NCBI GenBank assembly: GCA_017546505.1
Contig: JAFYWV010000002.1
Location: forward strand, 1-64,000
Direction: 5' to 3'
From: Bacteroidaceae bacterium
Lineage (GTDB): Bacteria > Bacteroidota > Bacteroidia > Bacteroidales > Bacteroidaceae
DNA length: 64,000 nucleotides
Part shown: positions 19,509-28,411 of the stretch, in pieces
Layout of the letters: each line of letters starts with the position of its first letter
Position numbering within the stretch: position 1 is the first letter of the stretch
The notes under the pieces: generated by a model
Databases searched by the model: none
Told to the model about the DNA's origin: nothing
Seen by the model: the letters and a program-made list of their open reading frames with translations, nothing else
Program-made: the position numbers and the translations under genes

Positions 19509-20684
19509 TCATTTTTTAGAAAGTTCTATAACGGTAATCTCCGGCCGCGCACCAAAGCGTGCCATATACCCGACACACCCGATACCGTCATTTATATACA
19601 ACTTTCCATTTTCTTTTTCGTACAAACCGCTCCACTCTTTATACATAAACCTTGCCGGAGAGAAAGAACAAATCTTCATCTGCATAGCGTGTATATGACC
19701 CGAAAGAGTGAGATCACTGTAACCGTTATCACAAAGTGAATACCACAACTGGGGCAAGTGAGAAAGTGTTATATTAAAGATAGAATCAGGCACACAATTA
19801 TATAAAGCAGCAAAATCTACAGCTTTTACAGCATCCATCGAGTGTTTATATTTCAATAACTCTTCATTATAATCTATACCTGTAACAGCTATTGAATCAC
19901 TACCCCTTCTAACATATATTGTACTATCTCGCAAAACCACCCAACCGGCACTCTCTACCTTATGCACCAAACCCTCAATATTAGCCTCTCTTTTATCTTT
20001 ATCCGAGTTTTTTATATAAGCTCCGGTATCGTGATTACCAAGAACCATAAAAACGCCGTCACGGGGCTTTAAACGAGAAAATTCATCAAGCTGTGAAGAG
20101 TTGATTTCGGAATGGTGGATATTTATCATATCACCACCGAAAAATACAATATCCACATTTGAATTATTTATAATTCTTACTATTTCACCTATTTCTTCAG
20201 TTGTATTCATCATAGACCCTGAATGTATGTCAGATATAAAAGCCAACCTATAACCATTGAACATAGCGGGAATACTATTATCTTCAATCTCAATTTCTTT
20301 AATTATATAATTTGTACGGGTAATGAAAATAGAGTAGAGGAAATACAGAAATAAAATTGATGAGAGTGAGATACCTGTCCACATCAACCATTTTCTTTTT
20401 GCAGATAGACAAAATATATACAACAGCAAACGGGGTAATGATAGTGCCAGATAGAGGGTTAACAAACACATAGATATTTTCATCATATAACAGCTGTTCT
20501 CCTCCTCAATCATAGAATACATCAATACAGGAGTCAATATTATAGTGATATTTGATATCAAGACTATTGATAGAAATGAAAACATCACACTCTTTTTAAC
20601 AGCATTTCTGCGTAAGCGAAGGAATGCAATGAAATCCAGAAGCATTACAGCCAAAGCTATGAATATTGTTATTGCAATTGTCAT
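19509..20684 (-). CDS. Membrane-bound metallophosphoesterase (YkuE-like)
   Basis: 391 residues. The N-terminal 125 residues hold about four membrane helices. After them comes a calcineurin-like phosphoesterase domain with the motif set AFISDIHSGS, FFGGDMIN, VLGNHDTG and LSGHIHAMQM, all metal ligands present. Such proteins have a periplasm-facing catalytic domain and have been linked to lipid or cell-wall phosphate turnover; the substrate here is unknown. It runs towards mnmG, 121 bases away, and starts at the edge of the AT-rich candidate origin. Confidence 0.9.
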   Translation of the reverse strand: MTIAITIFIALAVMLLDFIAFLRLRRNAVKKSVMFSFLSIVLISNITIILTPVLMYSMIEEENSCYMMKISMCLLTLYLALSLPRLLLYIFCLSAKRKWLMWTGISLSSILFLYFLYSIFITRTNYIIKEIEIEDNSIPAMFNGYRLAFISDIHSGSMMNTTEEIGEIVRIINNSNVDIVFFGGDMINIHHSEINSSQLDEFSRLKPRDGVFMVLGNHDTGAYIKNSDKDKREANIEGLVHKVESAGWVVLRDSTIYVRRGSDSIAVTGIDYNEELLKYKHSMDAVKAVDFAALYNCVPDSIFNITLSHLPQLWYSLCDNGYSDLTLSGHIHAMQMKICSFSPARFMYKEWSGLYEKENGKLYINDGIGCVGYMARFGARPEITVIELSKK

Positions 20685-21264
20685 CTGTTTAAATACTTTT
20701 ATTAAAACTCAGTTTTTTAGATTATCAACCCTATCAACCGATTTTATATTATATATATCCTTTTTTAAAAATTAAAAAGATTAAAAACAACAATAACTCC
20801 TGTTGATAGTTGTGAGAAAAAAAATCAATAAAACTTGCTTTTTGAGTTATTAGTTGAAGATAAATAGATATCCACAAATTATAAACAATTTAAAATATTG
20901 TAATATAGCGTTTTTTATTACTTTATCAACAAGTATAACCAAGTTGTATATACTGATAAATATTGTTTGTTAAGCTGTTGAAAACTGTTGATATTTCACT
21001 TGAAAAATAATCTTAAAAAAATGGTAATATAATTTGGTTTTTTAATACTGATGCCGGCTTATTCATTTGTTCAGAAAAACAAAATTGTAATGACATTTTT
21101 TTTACTCATTTTATCAAATTGTTTTCAACAATATATCAACAATTTTTTAACAGGGTTATCTTCTGTTTAATGCAAAATTACATTTTTATATGTTCGTATA
21201 ATAAAAAATATAGCCCATATTATAAACATAGGCTATATTCTTATTATGTTATTTCTGTTGAAAA
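20685..21264. other. AT-rich gene-free region with clustered DnaA-box-like motifs: candidate oriC
   Basis: About 580 bases without a credible gene and with very low GC. TATCAAC-type 9-mers close to the DnaA box TTATCCACA lie at 20722-20730, 20731-20739, 20801-20809 (reverse), 20868-20876 (ATATCCACA), 20923-20931 (TTATCAACA), 20986-20994 (reverse) and 21133-21141. Weaker ones are at 20976-20984 (reverse), 21111-21119 and 21122-21130. Nearby mnmG and the parS-like site support an origin. Against it, gene direction does not flip cleanly here, and dnaA is not in the window. Confidence 0.5.
21207..21239 (-). terminator. Terminator of the aminotransferase operon
   Basis: Arms AATATAGCC (21207-21215) and GGCTATATT (21231-21239). 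On the minus strand it is followed by a T-rich tract, 25 bases after the aminotransferase stop. Confidence 0.65.
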
Positions 21265-22458
21265 TTATTTAAGTTTTGCAAGCGCTTCCTTTATGCGGCG
21301 TATTGCTTCAACGATATTCTCATCACTGGTTGCATAACTCATTCTGAAACATTCAGGTGCTCCGAATGATGTACCGCCAACGGCTGCAACGTGAGCCTCG
21401 GTCAACAGATACATTGCAAGGTCGTCGCTGTTGTTGATAACTGTTCCGTTGTAGCTCTTGCCATAGAATGAACTGCACTTTGGGAACAAGTAGAATGCAC
21501 CCTCGGGAACATTCACCTCAAGGCCGGGAATCTCCTTGGCAAGTTTTACAATGAGGTCGCGGCGACGCTGGAATGCCTGGCGCATCTCTTCAACAGGTTC
21601 CTGTGAACCGGTATAGGCCTCCAATGATGCCATCTGTGACACAGAGCAAGGTCCACTGGTGTATTGTCCTTGTAGCTTGTTACAGCCCTTTACAATCCAC
21701 TCGGCAGCAGCAAGGTAACCAATGCGCCATCCTGTCATTGCGTATGCCTTTGAAACACCATTAATGATTATTACACGCTCTCTTATCTCCTCGAACTGTG
21801 CAATACTCTCGTGTTTTCCAACATAACTTATGTGTTCATAGATTTCATCTGCAACAACAAAAACCTGCGGGTATTTTGCAAGCACGTCGGCAAGTTCCTT
21901 AAGTTCTTCCTTTGTATATACCGAACCTGTAGGGTTTGATGGTGAACAAAGGATGAGCATCTTTGTCTTTGGAGTGATGGCAGCCTCAAGCTGTGCACCT
22001 GTAATCTTGAAATTCTGCTCAATACCTGCGCTCACAATAACCGGTGTACCGTCGGCAAGTTTCACCATATCGGGGTAGCTGACCCAGTATGGAGCAGGTA
22101 CGATAACCTCGTCACCCGGGTTTACAAGTGCCATAATAGCGTTGCATACAGCCTGCTTTGCACCGTTTGAAACAGAAATCTGTGTCTCCTTGAATTCAAG
22201 ACCATTCTCGTTCTTAAGTTTCTCAACAATAGCCTTGCGCAATGATGGATATCCCGGAACAGGAGAGTAGCGTGACCAGTTGTCGTCGATAGCCTGTTTT
22301 GCTGCTGTTTTTATAGCATCAGGGGTATTAAAATCGGGTTCACCGACACTCATATTTATTACGTCTACTCCTTGCGCTTTCAATTCTTGGCTTTTTTGTG
22401 ACATAGCCAATGTAGCCGATGGCGCCAATCGGTTTACGCGGTCTGATAATTTGTTCAT
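21265..22458 (-). CDS. PLP-dependent aminotransferase, aspartate aminotransferase type
   Basis: 397 residues, class I/II fold. The PLP lysine lies in NGVSKAYAMTGWRIGYLA, with the substrate/phosphate motifs CSPSNPTGSVY and ADEIYEHISY. Close to the AspC family of Bacteroidetes that transfers the amino group of aspartate (possibly also prephenate) to 2-oxoglutarate; exact specificity cannot be read from the sequence. Last gene of the lptF/G-ribBA-aminotransferase unit, 11 bases after ribBA. Confidence 0.93.
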   Translation of the reverse strand: MNKLSDRVNRLAPSATLAMSQKSQELKAQGVDVINMSVGEPDFNTPDAIKTAAKQAIDDNWSRYSPVPGYPSLRKAIVEKLKNENGLEFKETQISVSNGAKQAVCNAIMALVNPGDEVIVPAPYWVSYPDMVKLADGTPVIVSAGIEQNFKITGAQLEAAITPKTKMLILCSPSNPTGSVYTKEELKELADVLAKYPQVFVVADEIYEHISYVGKHESIAQFEEIRERVIIINGVSKAYAMTGWRIGYLAAAEWIVKGCNKLQGQYTSGPCSVSQMASLEAYTGSQEPVEEMRQAFQRRRDLIVKLAKEIPGLEVNVPEGAFYLFPKCSSFYGKSYNGTVINNSDDLAMYLLTEAHVAAVGGTSFGAPECFRMSYATSDENIVEAIRRIKEALAKLK

Positions 22459-22469
22459 ATTATTTTCTA

Positions 22470-23693
22470 TTAGTTATTTTCCTTATTGAAATGTAATGTA
22501 TGTCCCATACGTTCAGCCTTTGTGTGCAGGTAACGTGAATTGTGATTGTTTGGCTCAATTTCAATACCAACAATCTCTGTAATTGTAAGGCCATAACTCT
22601 CGAGACCTATTCTCTTAACCGGGTTATTGGTGATGAGACGCATATTGTGTACACCAATCTTGCGTAGTATTTCGGCACCTACACCATAATCTCTTTCATC
22701 AGCCTTGAATCCCAGGCAAAGGTTTGCATCAACAGTGTCCATTCCCTCTTCCTGTAGTTTATATGCACGCATCTTGTTCATCAGTCCTATACCACGTCCT
22801 TCCTGGTTAAGATATACAATGACGCCTTTTCCGGTTTCGTTTATAAGTTTCATAGCCTCGTGCAGCTGTGAGCCACAATCGCATCGCTGTGAGCCAAAAA
22901 TATCACCTGTTATACAAGATGAGTGAACACGTACAAGTATAGGTTCATCTTCTTTCCATTCACCTTTTATAAGCGCCACGTGTTCGAGACCGTTTGATTT
23001 CTGACGGAAAGGTATCAGACGGAAATGACCGAATTCGGTTGGCATATCAACTTCTTCACCCTGTTCTACTATAGATTCTTTCTTGAGTCTGTACTCGATA
23101 AGGTCTTTTATTGATATAATCTTCAGATTGTATTTTTTTGCAATCTCCACCAATTGTGGCAAACGTGCCATTGTACCATCTTCATTCATAATCTCAATGA
23201 GTGCGGCAGCAGGATATAGCCCTGCAAGGCGTGCAAGGTCTATACTTGCCTCTGTGTGTCCGGCACGACGTAGAACTCCGTTGTCCTGCGCATAGAGTGG
23301 GTTTATGTGTCCGGGGCGTGCAAAAGTCTCGGGCTTGCTGTCGGGTGAAGCAAGTGCCTTGATTGTTGCGGCGCGGTCGGCTGTGGATACACCTGTAGAA
23401 CAACCTTCAACTTTGTCAATTGTTACAGTGAAAGGTGTTCCAAGAAGGCTGGTGTTTGAACTTACCTGCGGAGCAAGGTCCAGTTCTTTGCAGCGTGACA
23501 TTGTGATTGGTGCACACAGGACACCACGTCCATTCTTCAGCATAAAATTGACAGCTTCTGGAGTTATTTTCTCTGCTGCTATAATAAAATCGCCCTCGTT
23601 CTCTCTATCCTCGTCATCAACAACAATAAGGAATTTTCCCTCTCTGAAATCGTCAAGAGCCTCTTCTATCGTATTTAATTTAAAATCATTCAT
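22470..23693 (-). CDS. ribBA: Bifunctional riboflavin enzyme RibBA
   Basis: Residues about 1-205 are 3,4-dihydroxy-2-butanone 4-phosphate synthase ([33 protein letters not shown]). Residues 206-407 are GTP cyclohydrolase II with the zinc cysteines in [18 protein letters not shown] and the catalytic segment [12 protein letters not shown]. Together they make the two precursors of riboflavin. The start overlaps the end of the upstream permease by 8 bases. No FMN riboswitch was seen upstream, as expected for an internal operon gene. Confidence 0.97.
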   Translation of the reverse strand: MNDFKLNTIEEALDDFREGKFLIVVDDEDRENEGDFIIAAEKITPEAVNFMLKNGRGVLCAPITMSRCKELDLAPQVSSNTSLLGTPFTVTIDKVEGCSTGVSTADRAATIKALASPDSKPETFARPGHINPLYAQDNGVLRRAGHTEASIDLARLAGLYPAAALIEIMNEDGTMARLPQLVEIAKKYNLKIISIKDLIEYRLKKESIVEQGEEVDMPTEFGHFRLIPFRQKSNGLEHVALIKGEWKEDEPILVRVHSSCITGDIFGSQRCDCGSQLHEAMKLINETGKGVIVYLNQEGRGIGLMNKMRAYKLQEEGMDTVDANLCLGFKADERDYGVGAEILRKIGVHNMRLITNNPVKRIGLESYGLTITEIVGIEIEPNNHNSRYLHTKAERMGHTLHFNKENN

Positions 23694-25608
23694 TTGTATC
23701 TATAAGTTTTTCCTTTTTTAAAATTTTGATTATCTCTCTTATTCTCGTTTCTACTTTAGTCAAGTCTATCAATAATTTTATTCTAAACCTTATTGAGCGT
23801 ATATACACAATTACATTTATAGGTGGAATTAAAAGCATAACTGTATTCATCCATCTCTTTTTGAAAGGTGCCAGCAATTGGTTAACCTCCAATATCGGTA
23901 TATCATTCAGTCGTGCTATAACCCTGCTGTTCCTGCAGTTGCTCAGTTCTTCTATACAATTTTCAAGTTTTTCATCCAAATCACGCAATACATCATCTTC
24001 CCTGTTAAAGAAAACCTTTTTTATCGAAGGCAGTTTCTTTAACTTGTTGTTCATCTTGTAAAGTCGTGCAATACTATATATCTCCTTAAGGTTAGTATGA
24101 CACTTTTCATAGTCGGGTGTGTCTATTATAACCTCTTTAACGGTAATATGTCTTTTATCGGGTATTGTGAATAGTTTTTTGAAAAAGTTTTTTATAGCAT
24201 CATTCTTCAGTATACCCGAGTCTTTGTTTGCCTGGTATGTGAAGAATAGTCCCAATGGAGCAAGAATCATTGTGCTCAGCCAAGAGCCGAACCAAATTTT
24301 CCAAACTCCCTCACTGGCCATCTTTGAACCGGATGTCTCAAAGATATAGTAAAGAATAAATGTGGCTACCGATATAATTATAGGATAACCTAAACCACCT
24401 CTCCTGACTATTGAACCAAGAGGTGCGCCTATAAGAAGAAATATCACACAGGCCAGTGAAAGGGTTATCTTTTCCCACCAGAATATCTGATGTTTGTTGA
24501 GGTCTTTATCTAATTGATGCAGTATTCTGTTGTTTATATCATAAGTGTTCTTGAGACTTGTTATACTCCTGAGAGCATCTCTTTTCCACATAAGTTTTGA
24601 TTTTTTAGTTGCAGAATTGTATATACTATCTACATCCATACTATATACACTCTCCTTGACCATTGCGGTAGAGTCGGTTTTATTAAAGGTGAGATTGTCT
24701 TTGTAATTGCTGCGTTTAAGCGCTCTGAAATTACTCAATCCAATACTGTCATTGGATAATTTCAACGAGTCGATATCTGTCGCAAGTTTTTTCATATTCT
24801 TGCTATCGGCTCTATTTTTTACAAATTCGGCATCCTTTATCTCAAACCCTCCATCCGTTTCAATAACTACATCTTTTCTTGTAAAGCTCTCACGTCTGTA
24901 AGGGGTATTTTTTTTGTTTATATTCTGTTCTTCGAGGTTTGAGAACTGTTCACCTGAGAACATTGACAAAACCATATATTTGTCGTCAATGGTATTTTTT
25001 ATGACAGCTGAGTCTGAAACAAGAATATTTGTCTTTTCAAATCCGGACGACATATCATATATAGTGACGTCGTACAGGACACCTGTTTCTTTATTCTTGC
25101 TATTTACATAAATGCTGTAACCGTCTAATTTTGAGTAGAATATTTTTTCAACAATATCACTTTCCGGAGATGTCTGCTTTATGGAGTACATCATCTTCAA
25201 AAGGTTCATCTGTGCCAGTGGTGTCACATAATTCTGAAAATAGAACGAAACTCCGCCAAATAGTGTACAGCAAATAATCAATGGTAAAATTGTTCTTATC
25301 AGCGGAATACCTGCTGCTTTCATAGCAAGCAGCTCGAATTTCTCGCCAAAATTTCCGAATGTCATCAATGCTGCAAGCAAAATTGCTAAAGGGAATGCTT
25401 TTGATATCAGTGACATCGAGCCCAATACAAAAAATTTTGCAATAATGTTAACATCGAGTCCTTTACCTATAAAATCATCAATCCATCTCCATAGCAATTG
25501 AAGAATAAATATGAAAAGACAGATAAAAAAGGTAGCCATCAGGTTTTTTAAAAAAGCCTTTATGATGAAAATATCCATTTTTTTTATGTGGAACTTCGGA
25601 AATTTCAT
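23686..25608 (-). CDS. LptF/LptG-family permease with long C-terminal extension
   Basis: YjgP/YjgQ family, 640 residues. These inner-membrane proteins pair with LptB to extract lipopolysaccharide for export. Three helices near the N-terminus (residues about 15-130) and three after residue about 385 fit the fold, with a periplasmic domain between. It is much longer than the typical about 360 residues: the periplasmic part carries an insert (about 250-350) and a basic cytoplasmic tail of about 150 residues follows the last core helix, with one more hydrophobic segment ([13 protein letters not shown]). Long versions next to ribBA occur in Bacteroidales as I recall. Start at 25608, with an alternative ATG ten codons later. 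Confidence 0.88.
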   Translation of the reverse strand: MKFPKFHIKKMDIFIIKAFLKNLMATFFICLFIFILQLLWRWIDDFIGKGLDVNIIAKFFVLGSMSLISKAFPLAILLAALMTFGNFGEKFELLAMKAAGIPLIRTILPLIICCTLFGGVSFYFQNYVTPLAQMNLLKMMYSIKQTSPESDIVEKIFYSKLDGYSIYVNSKNKETGVLYDVTIYDMSSGFEKTNILVSDSAVIKNTIDDKYMVLSMFSGEQFSNLEEQNINKKNTPYRRESFTRKDVVIETDGGFEIKDAEFVKNRADSKNMKKLATDIDSLKLSNDSIGLSNFRALKRSNYKDNLTFNKTDSTAMVKESVYSMDVDSIYNSATKKSKLMWKRDALRSITSLKNTYDINNRILHQLDKDLNKHQIFWWEKITLSLACVIFLLIGAPLGSIVRRGGLGYPIIISVATFILYYIFETSGSKMASEGVWKIWFGSWLSTMILAPLGLFFTYQANKDSGILKNDAIKNFFKKLFTIPDKRHITVKEVIIDTPDYEKCHTNLKEIYSIARLYKMNNKLKKLPSIKKVFFNREDDVLRDLDEKLENCIEELSNCRNSRVIARLNDIPILEVNQLLAPFKKRWMNTVMLLIPPINVIVYIRSIRFRIKLLIDLTKVETRIREIIKILKKEKLIDTNE

Positions 25609-25753
25609 ATCAGTCGTGATGTGTGTACCTTGCTATTTAAATGGGTTGTTTTATTATATATAAAGCACAAAAAACTGTACTTTTTTATATCATTTACAGT
25701 TTTCTGTGCAAATTTAGCATAAATTTTGGTTTATACGGCAAAAAAACTTACCA

Positions 25754-26134
25754 TTACATACCTGATTGCCTTCTTAAATTTTCAATTTGTGAATTCCACA
25801 AATCTTTTTGGTCCTCAATTTCGTTTTTGTCGGCAAAATCAGTCACCTCGAGTGTATATTCACGAGTAAGTTCATTGTAGGAAATCCTCATTTCAAAAAA
25901 TGTACTTTGAGGTTCATCTTCCCACCTGAATTTCACGTACACACCGTTTCTTTGTGATACAAGATATGCCACTCTTTTTTCAGTCTTGCCCCAATGGAAA
26001 ATGTATGTACGGTTCAAACTTTCAACTTTGTCGGCAAACCAGGGTGATAACCCGGCCGTTGTTCCAATATATTTCCATATCATAACAGCACTGCCTCTCA
26101 AAGGGTATTCAAGAAATATTTTCTCTTTACTCAT
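25754..26134 (-). CDS. START-like (SRPBCC) domain protein
   Basis: 126 residues, no signal peptide. Begins MSKEKIFLEYPLRGSAVMIW and has the WKYIGTTAGLSPWFADKV segment typical of AHSA1/START-like helix-grip proteins of Bacteroidetes. These small cytoplasmic proteins have a hydrophobic pocket; ligand unknown. It stands alone, 145 bases upstream of the lptF/G start and on the same strand, so it may or may not be cotranscribed with it. Confidence 0.85.
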   Translation of the reverse strand: MSKEKIFLEYPLRGSAVMIWKYIGTTAGLSPWFADKVESLNRTYIFHWGKTEKRVAYLVSQRNGVYVKFRWEDEPQSTFFEMRISYNELTREYTLEVTDFADKNEIEDQKDLWNSQIENLRRQSGM

Positions 26135-26307
26135 TATAACACGTATTATTTACTTGACAAAAGTTACATATCTGTTGCAAGATAATAAAAATAAATTATA
26201 AATCAAATTTTTACAAAGGTAATTATCGTATTTTTAATATTTTAGCACTTGTGTGGAACGGATATTAGAGTGTGTGATATTTTTTTTGATTAAAAGTTTT
26301 GAAAAAA

Positions 26308-26339
26308 TTTGCCGATTTAAAATTATAGATATATCTTTG
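26308..26339 (+). promoter_or_regulatory. Promoter of tRNA-Met
   Basis: TTTG (26308-26311), exactly 20 bases, TATCTTTG (26332-26339), ending 17 bases before the mature tRNA 5' end. Confidence 0.75.
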
Positions 26340-26356
26340 CACCGCAAAAACGTGAT

Positions 26357-26430
26357 GGCGAGATAGCTCAGCTGGTTAGAGCGCATGATTCATAATCATG
26401 AGGTCCCCGGTTCAATCCCGGGTCTCGCTA
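26357..26430 (+). tRNA. tRNA-Met (CAT), elongator type
   Basis: A 74-nt cloverleaf: acceptor GGCGAGA/TCTCGCT (first pair G-T), D-arm GCTC...GAGC, anticodon stem CATGA/TCATG with loop TTCATAA (anticodon 26391-26393), and T-arm CCCGG/CCGGG. The anticodon stem lacks the three G-C pairs of initiator tRNA. tRNA-Ile with lysidine also has a CAT anticodon, but the body fits Met better. CCA is not encoded. Confidence 0.92.
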
Positions 26431-26436
26431 CTGAGG

Positions 26437-26470
26437 CGGAGAAAGTTTTAGGACTCTCTCCGTTTTTTTT
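26437..26470 (+). terminator. Terminator after tRNA-Met
   Basis: CGGAGA (26437-26442) pairs with TCTCCG (26457-26462), followed by eight T. It ends only 20 bases before the next gene's start codon. Confidence 0.7.
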
Positions 26471-26489
26471 AATACTATCAGGGGTTCAA

Positions 26490-27563
26490 ATGAGATACAA
26501 ATTAACTGCTATACTCTCTTTTATTTTTTTGCTTAATGTCAACGCACAAGAGAGTGCAAAGGTTTATACACAAGGGGCTTTCAAGGATGATAAGTTCAGT
26601 ATTGTACTTGATGTGGAAAATTACAATTTCTTTGACAATCGCGAAGTTCACAGTCCCTATCAGATTTCACAAACAATTTTCGGTTCGCAATTGGGTGCCG
26701 ATATTGGTGTGCAGTTCGGTGACAATACGGTGATGGCCGGTGCAATGATTATAAAGGACTTTGGAACGAGTGGCCTGTTCAAGAATGATTTCACTTTCTA
26801 TTATCGATATGACAATGGTCGTTTCTCCGGTGCTTTCGGTTCTTTCCCGCGCAAGATATTGCATCGCGAGTTGCCCGATATTTTTGTATACGATTCTTTA
26901 CGCTATTACTCACCTATCCTGCACGGTGCACTTATAAAATATGAGTGTGAATATGGATATGCCGAGGCTTATTGCAATTGGATAAACAAACAGAGCGAGA
27001 CACAACGTGAGATTTTTGAAATAGTTTCCGATGGCCGTTTCGGATATAAAGGCTACTATGGAGGATGGAATGTGCAACTGCTTCATTTTTCTGTTCCTCG
27101 TCCGTCTAATGGCTTGAAGGTTTATGATAAATTGATGATAAACCCTCATATTGGAATAGAACGTAAAAAAACAGGCTGGCTTGATGAGTTCAGTATAGAA
27201 GCCGGTTTGATGTTATCGTTGAACCGCGACCGTAATGATATGGTGTGGAAAACACCTGTCGGTTTTCTGGGTGATGTACGCTTGTGTAAGTGGCGTATAG
27301 AGCTTCGTAATCGCATTTATGTCGGAAAATCCCAATACTCGGACTATGAACTCTATGGTTCGCAACTACATCGTGGCGACCCTTATTATCGTAGTTCATT
27401 CTATAACCGCACTGATGTCAGTTTTAATCTGTTGAAAAAGAGGATAGTGAAATGTTTTGTTAAAGCATCGTTCCATTATACCGAACAAAAACTGGATTGT
27501 TCGCAGCAGGTTATACTGCGTATATGTCCCGATTTGGGCATACTGAAGAGGATTTTCAAATAA
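26490..27563 (+). CDS. Outer-membrane/periplasmic protein of unknown function
   Basis: 357 residues starting at MRYKLTAILSFIFLL with a clear signal peptide cut after VNAQ. An upstream in-frame ATG lies inside the tRNA-Met gene and is not credible. The mature part alternates short aromatic-rich strands (for example DFTFYYRYDNGRFSGAFGSF, FYNRTDVSFNLL) typical of an outer-membrane beta barrel. No catalytic motif recognised. Transcription may depend on read-through from the tRNA promoter, since a terminator separates them. It converges on a PepSY-like gene with a shared strong hairpin between. Confidence 0.75.
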   Translation: MRYKLTAILSFIFLLNVNAQESAKVYTQGAFKDDKFSIVLDVENYNFFDNREVHSPYQISQTIFGSQLGADIGVQFGDNTVMAGAMIIKDFGTSGLFKNDFTFYYRYDNGRFSGAFGSFPRKILHRELPDIFVYDSLRYYSPILHGALIKYECEYGYAEAYCNWINKQSETQREIFEIVSDGRFGYKGYYGGWNVQLLHFSVPRPSNGLKVYDKLMINPHIGIERKKTGWLDEFSIEAGLMLSLNRDRNDMVWKTPVGFLGDVRLCKWRIELRNRIYVGKSQYSDYELYGSQLHRGDPYYRSSFYNRTDVSFNLLKKRIVKCFVKASFHYTEQKLDCSQQVILRICPDLGILKRIFK

Positions 27564-27637
27564 ATGTATGTGGCTTGCCTGTTATTTGCTGCTGATATGT
27601 ATTGAAGCATAAAAACAGCCCTTTTTATTCAAAGCTA

Positions 27638-27688
27638 AACAGCAATAGGATGACCGAAAATTTAATTTTAGGTCATCCTATTGCTGTT
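27638..27688. terminator. Bidirectional hairpin terminator, 18-bp perfect arms
   Basis: AACAGCAATAGGATGACC (27638-27655) and its reverse complement (27671-27688). The 15-base loop is itself AAAAT/ATTTT self-complementary. It lies between convergent genes. Confidence 0.8.
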
Positions 27689-27702
27689 GTTTATTTCAGG
27701 TA

Positions 27703-28143
27703 TCAGTCATCAATGTCGTAGATGTTGAAATCCTTGTCGAATTTAAGTTCAATACGGTTTGAAAGTTTTACTTCGTAATCATTACGGTCTCTTTCTATGA
27801 CAAGAACTTTCTCTCCCTTGAAATTATTGTTTATATACTCCTGTATTGCCGCAGGGATTATTGCTGCCGGCACCACATCAAAGTGGCAATCAACCTCTTC
27901 CCAATTGCCTTTGCTTGAGAATTCTATCTTTGCACCATTGGCTAGTCTCACCTCATAAGAGCGGCTGAAAACATCGCGCTCCTCCTTTACATACGTAAAA
28001 TCAACGCCTGCAAAATGCTTTTCAATAAACTGTTGTGCTTGTGCCGGTAGTTGGCTTTTGTTTATGACTTTATCATTATCAGCAGAAGCTGAAGAGATAC
28101 CTACTGAAAAAACAGCAATCAAAATAAATAAAATCTTTTTCAT
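27703..28143 (-). CDS. PepSY-like secreted protein, copy 1
   Basis: 146 residues from the ATG at 28143 (two codons inside the longest frame, giving MKKILFIL and the same length as its paralogue). Signal peptide to about residue 22, then two repeats of the PepSY_like (DUF2874) fold: LPAQAQQFIEKHFAG...YEVRLANGAKIEFSSKGNWEEV and IPAAIQEYINNNFKG...YEVKLSNRIELKFDKDF. These small periplasmic proteins are common in Bacteroidetes; function unknown. A paralogue lies at 33628-34068 with a similar upstream region. Confidence 0.88.
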   Translation of the reverse strand: MKKILFILIAVFSVGISSASADNDKVINKSQLPAQAQQFIEKHFAGVDFTYVKEERDVFSRSYEVRLANGAKIEFSSKGNWEEVDCHFDVVPAAIIPAAIQEYINNNFKGEKVLVIERDRNDYEVKLSNRIELKFDKDFNIYDIDD

Positions 28144-28288
28144 AATCATTCTTTTTATTGGTTAGTATAACTCTTATTGTTAACACCTATAAATGGTGTG
28201 TTGTTCTATTTTGTGATGCAAACATTGTTCAAACAATTGAAACGGATGTGTGCCTGATGTTTTACAACAAGTGTGGCCAATGTTCGCA

Positions 28289-28342
28289 TTGTTTACATTG
28301 CAAAGATTATATGCAATTCTGAAATGAATTTGAAATTTTAGA
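28289..28342 (-). promoter_or_regulatory. Conserved upstream element of PepSY-like genes, copy 1
   Basis: A stretch containing TGCAAAGATTATAT (plus-strand reading) matches 34167-34220 at about 48 of 54 bases, and both copies lie upstream of PepSY-like paralogues. On the coding strand it holds TATAATCTTTGC, close to a -7 element. Confidence 0.6.
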
Positions 28343-28353
28343 AAAAATAAAAA

Positions 28354-28389
28354 AAATACGATAGCTCCGTGTGTGGAACTATCGTATTT
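28354..28389 (-). terminator. Terminator of the GPH symporter gene
   Basis: AAATACGATAG (28354-28364) with CTATCGTATTT (28379-28389), followed on the minus strand by a T-rich run; 22 bases after the stop codon. Confidence 0.75.
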
Positions 28390-28411
28390 GAATGTACTAT
28401 ATTCTGTTTAT

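Noticed and set aside
26385..26489. N-terminal extension of the outer-membrane protein starting inside tRNA-Met
   Set aside because: The frame begins within the tRNA gene and runs through the terminator; the signal peptide starts at 26490.
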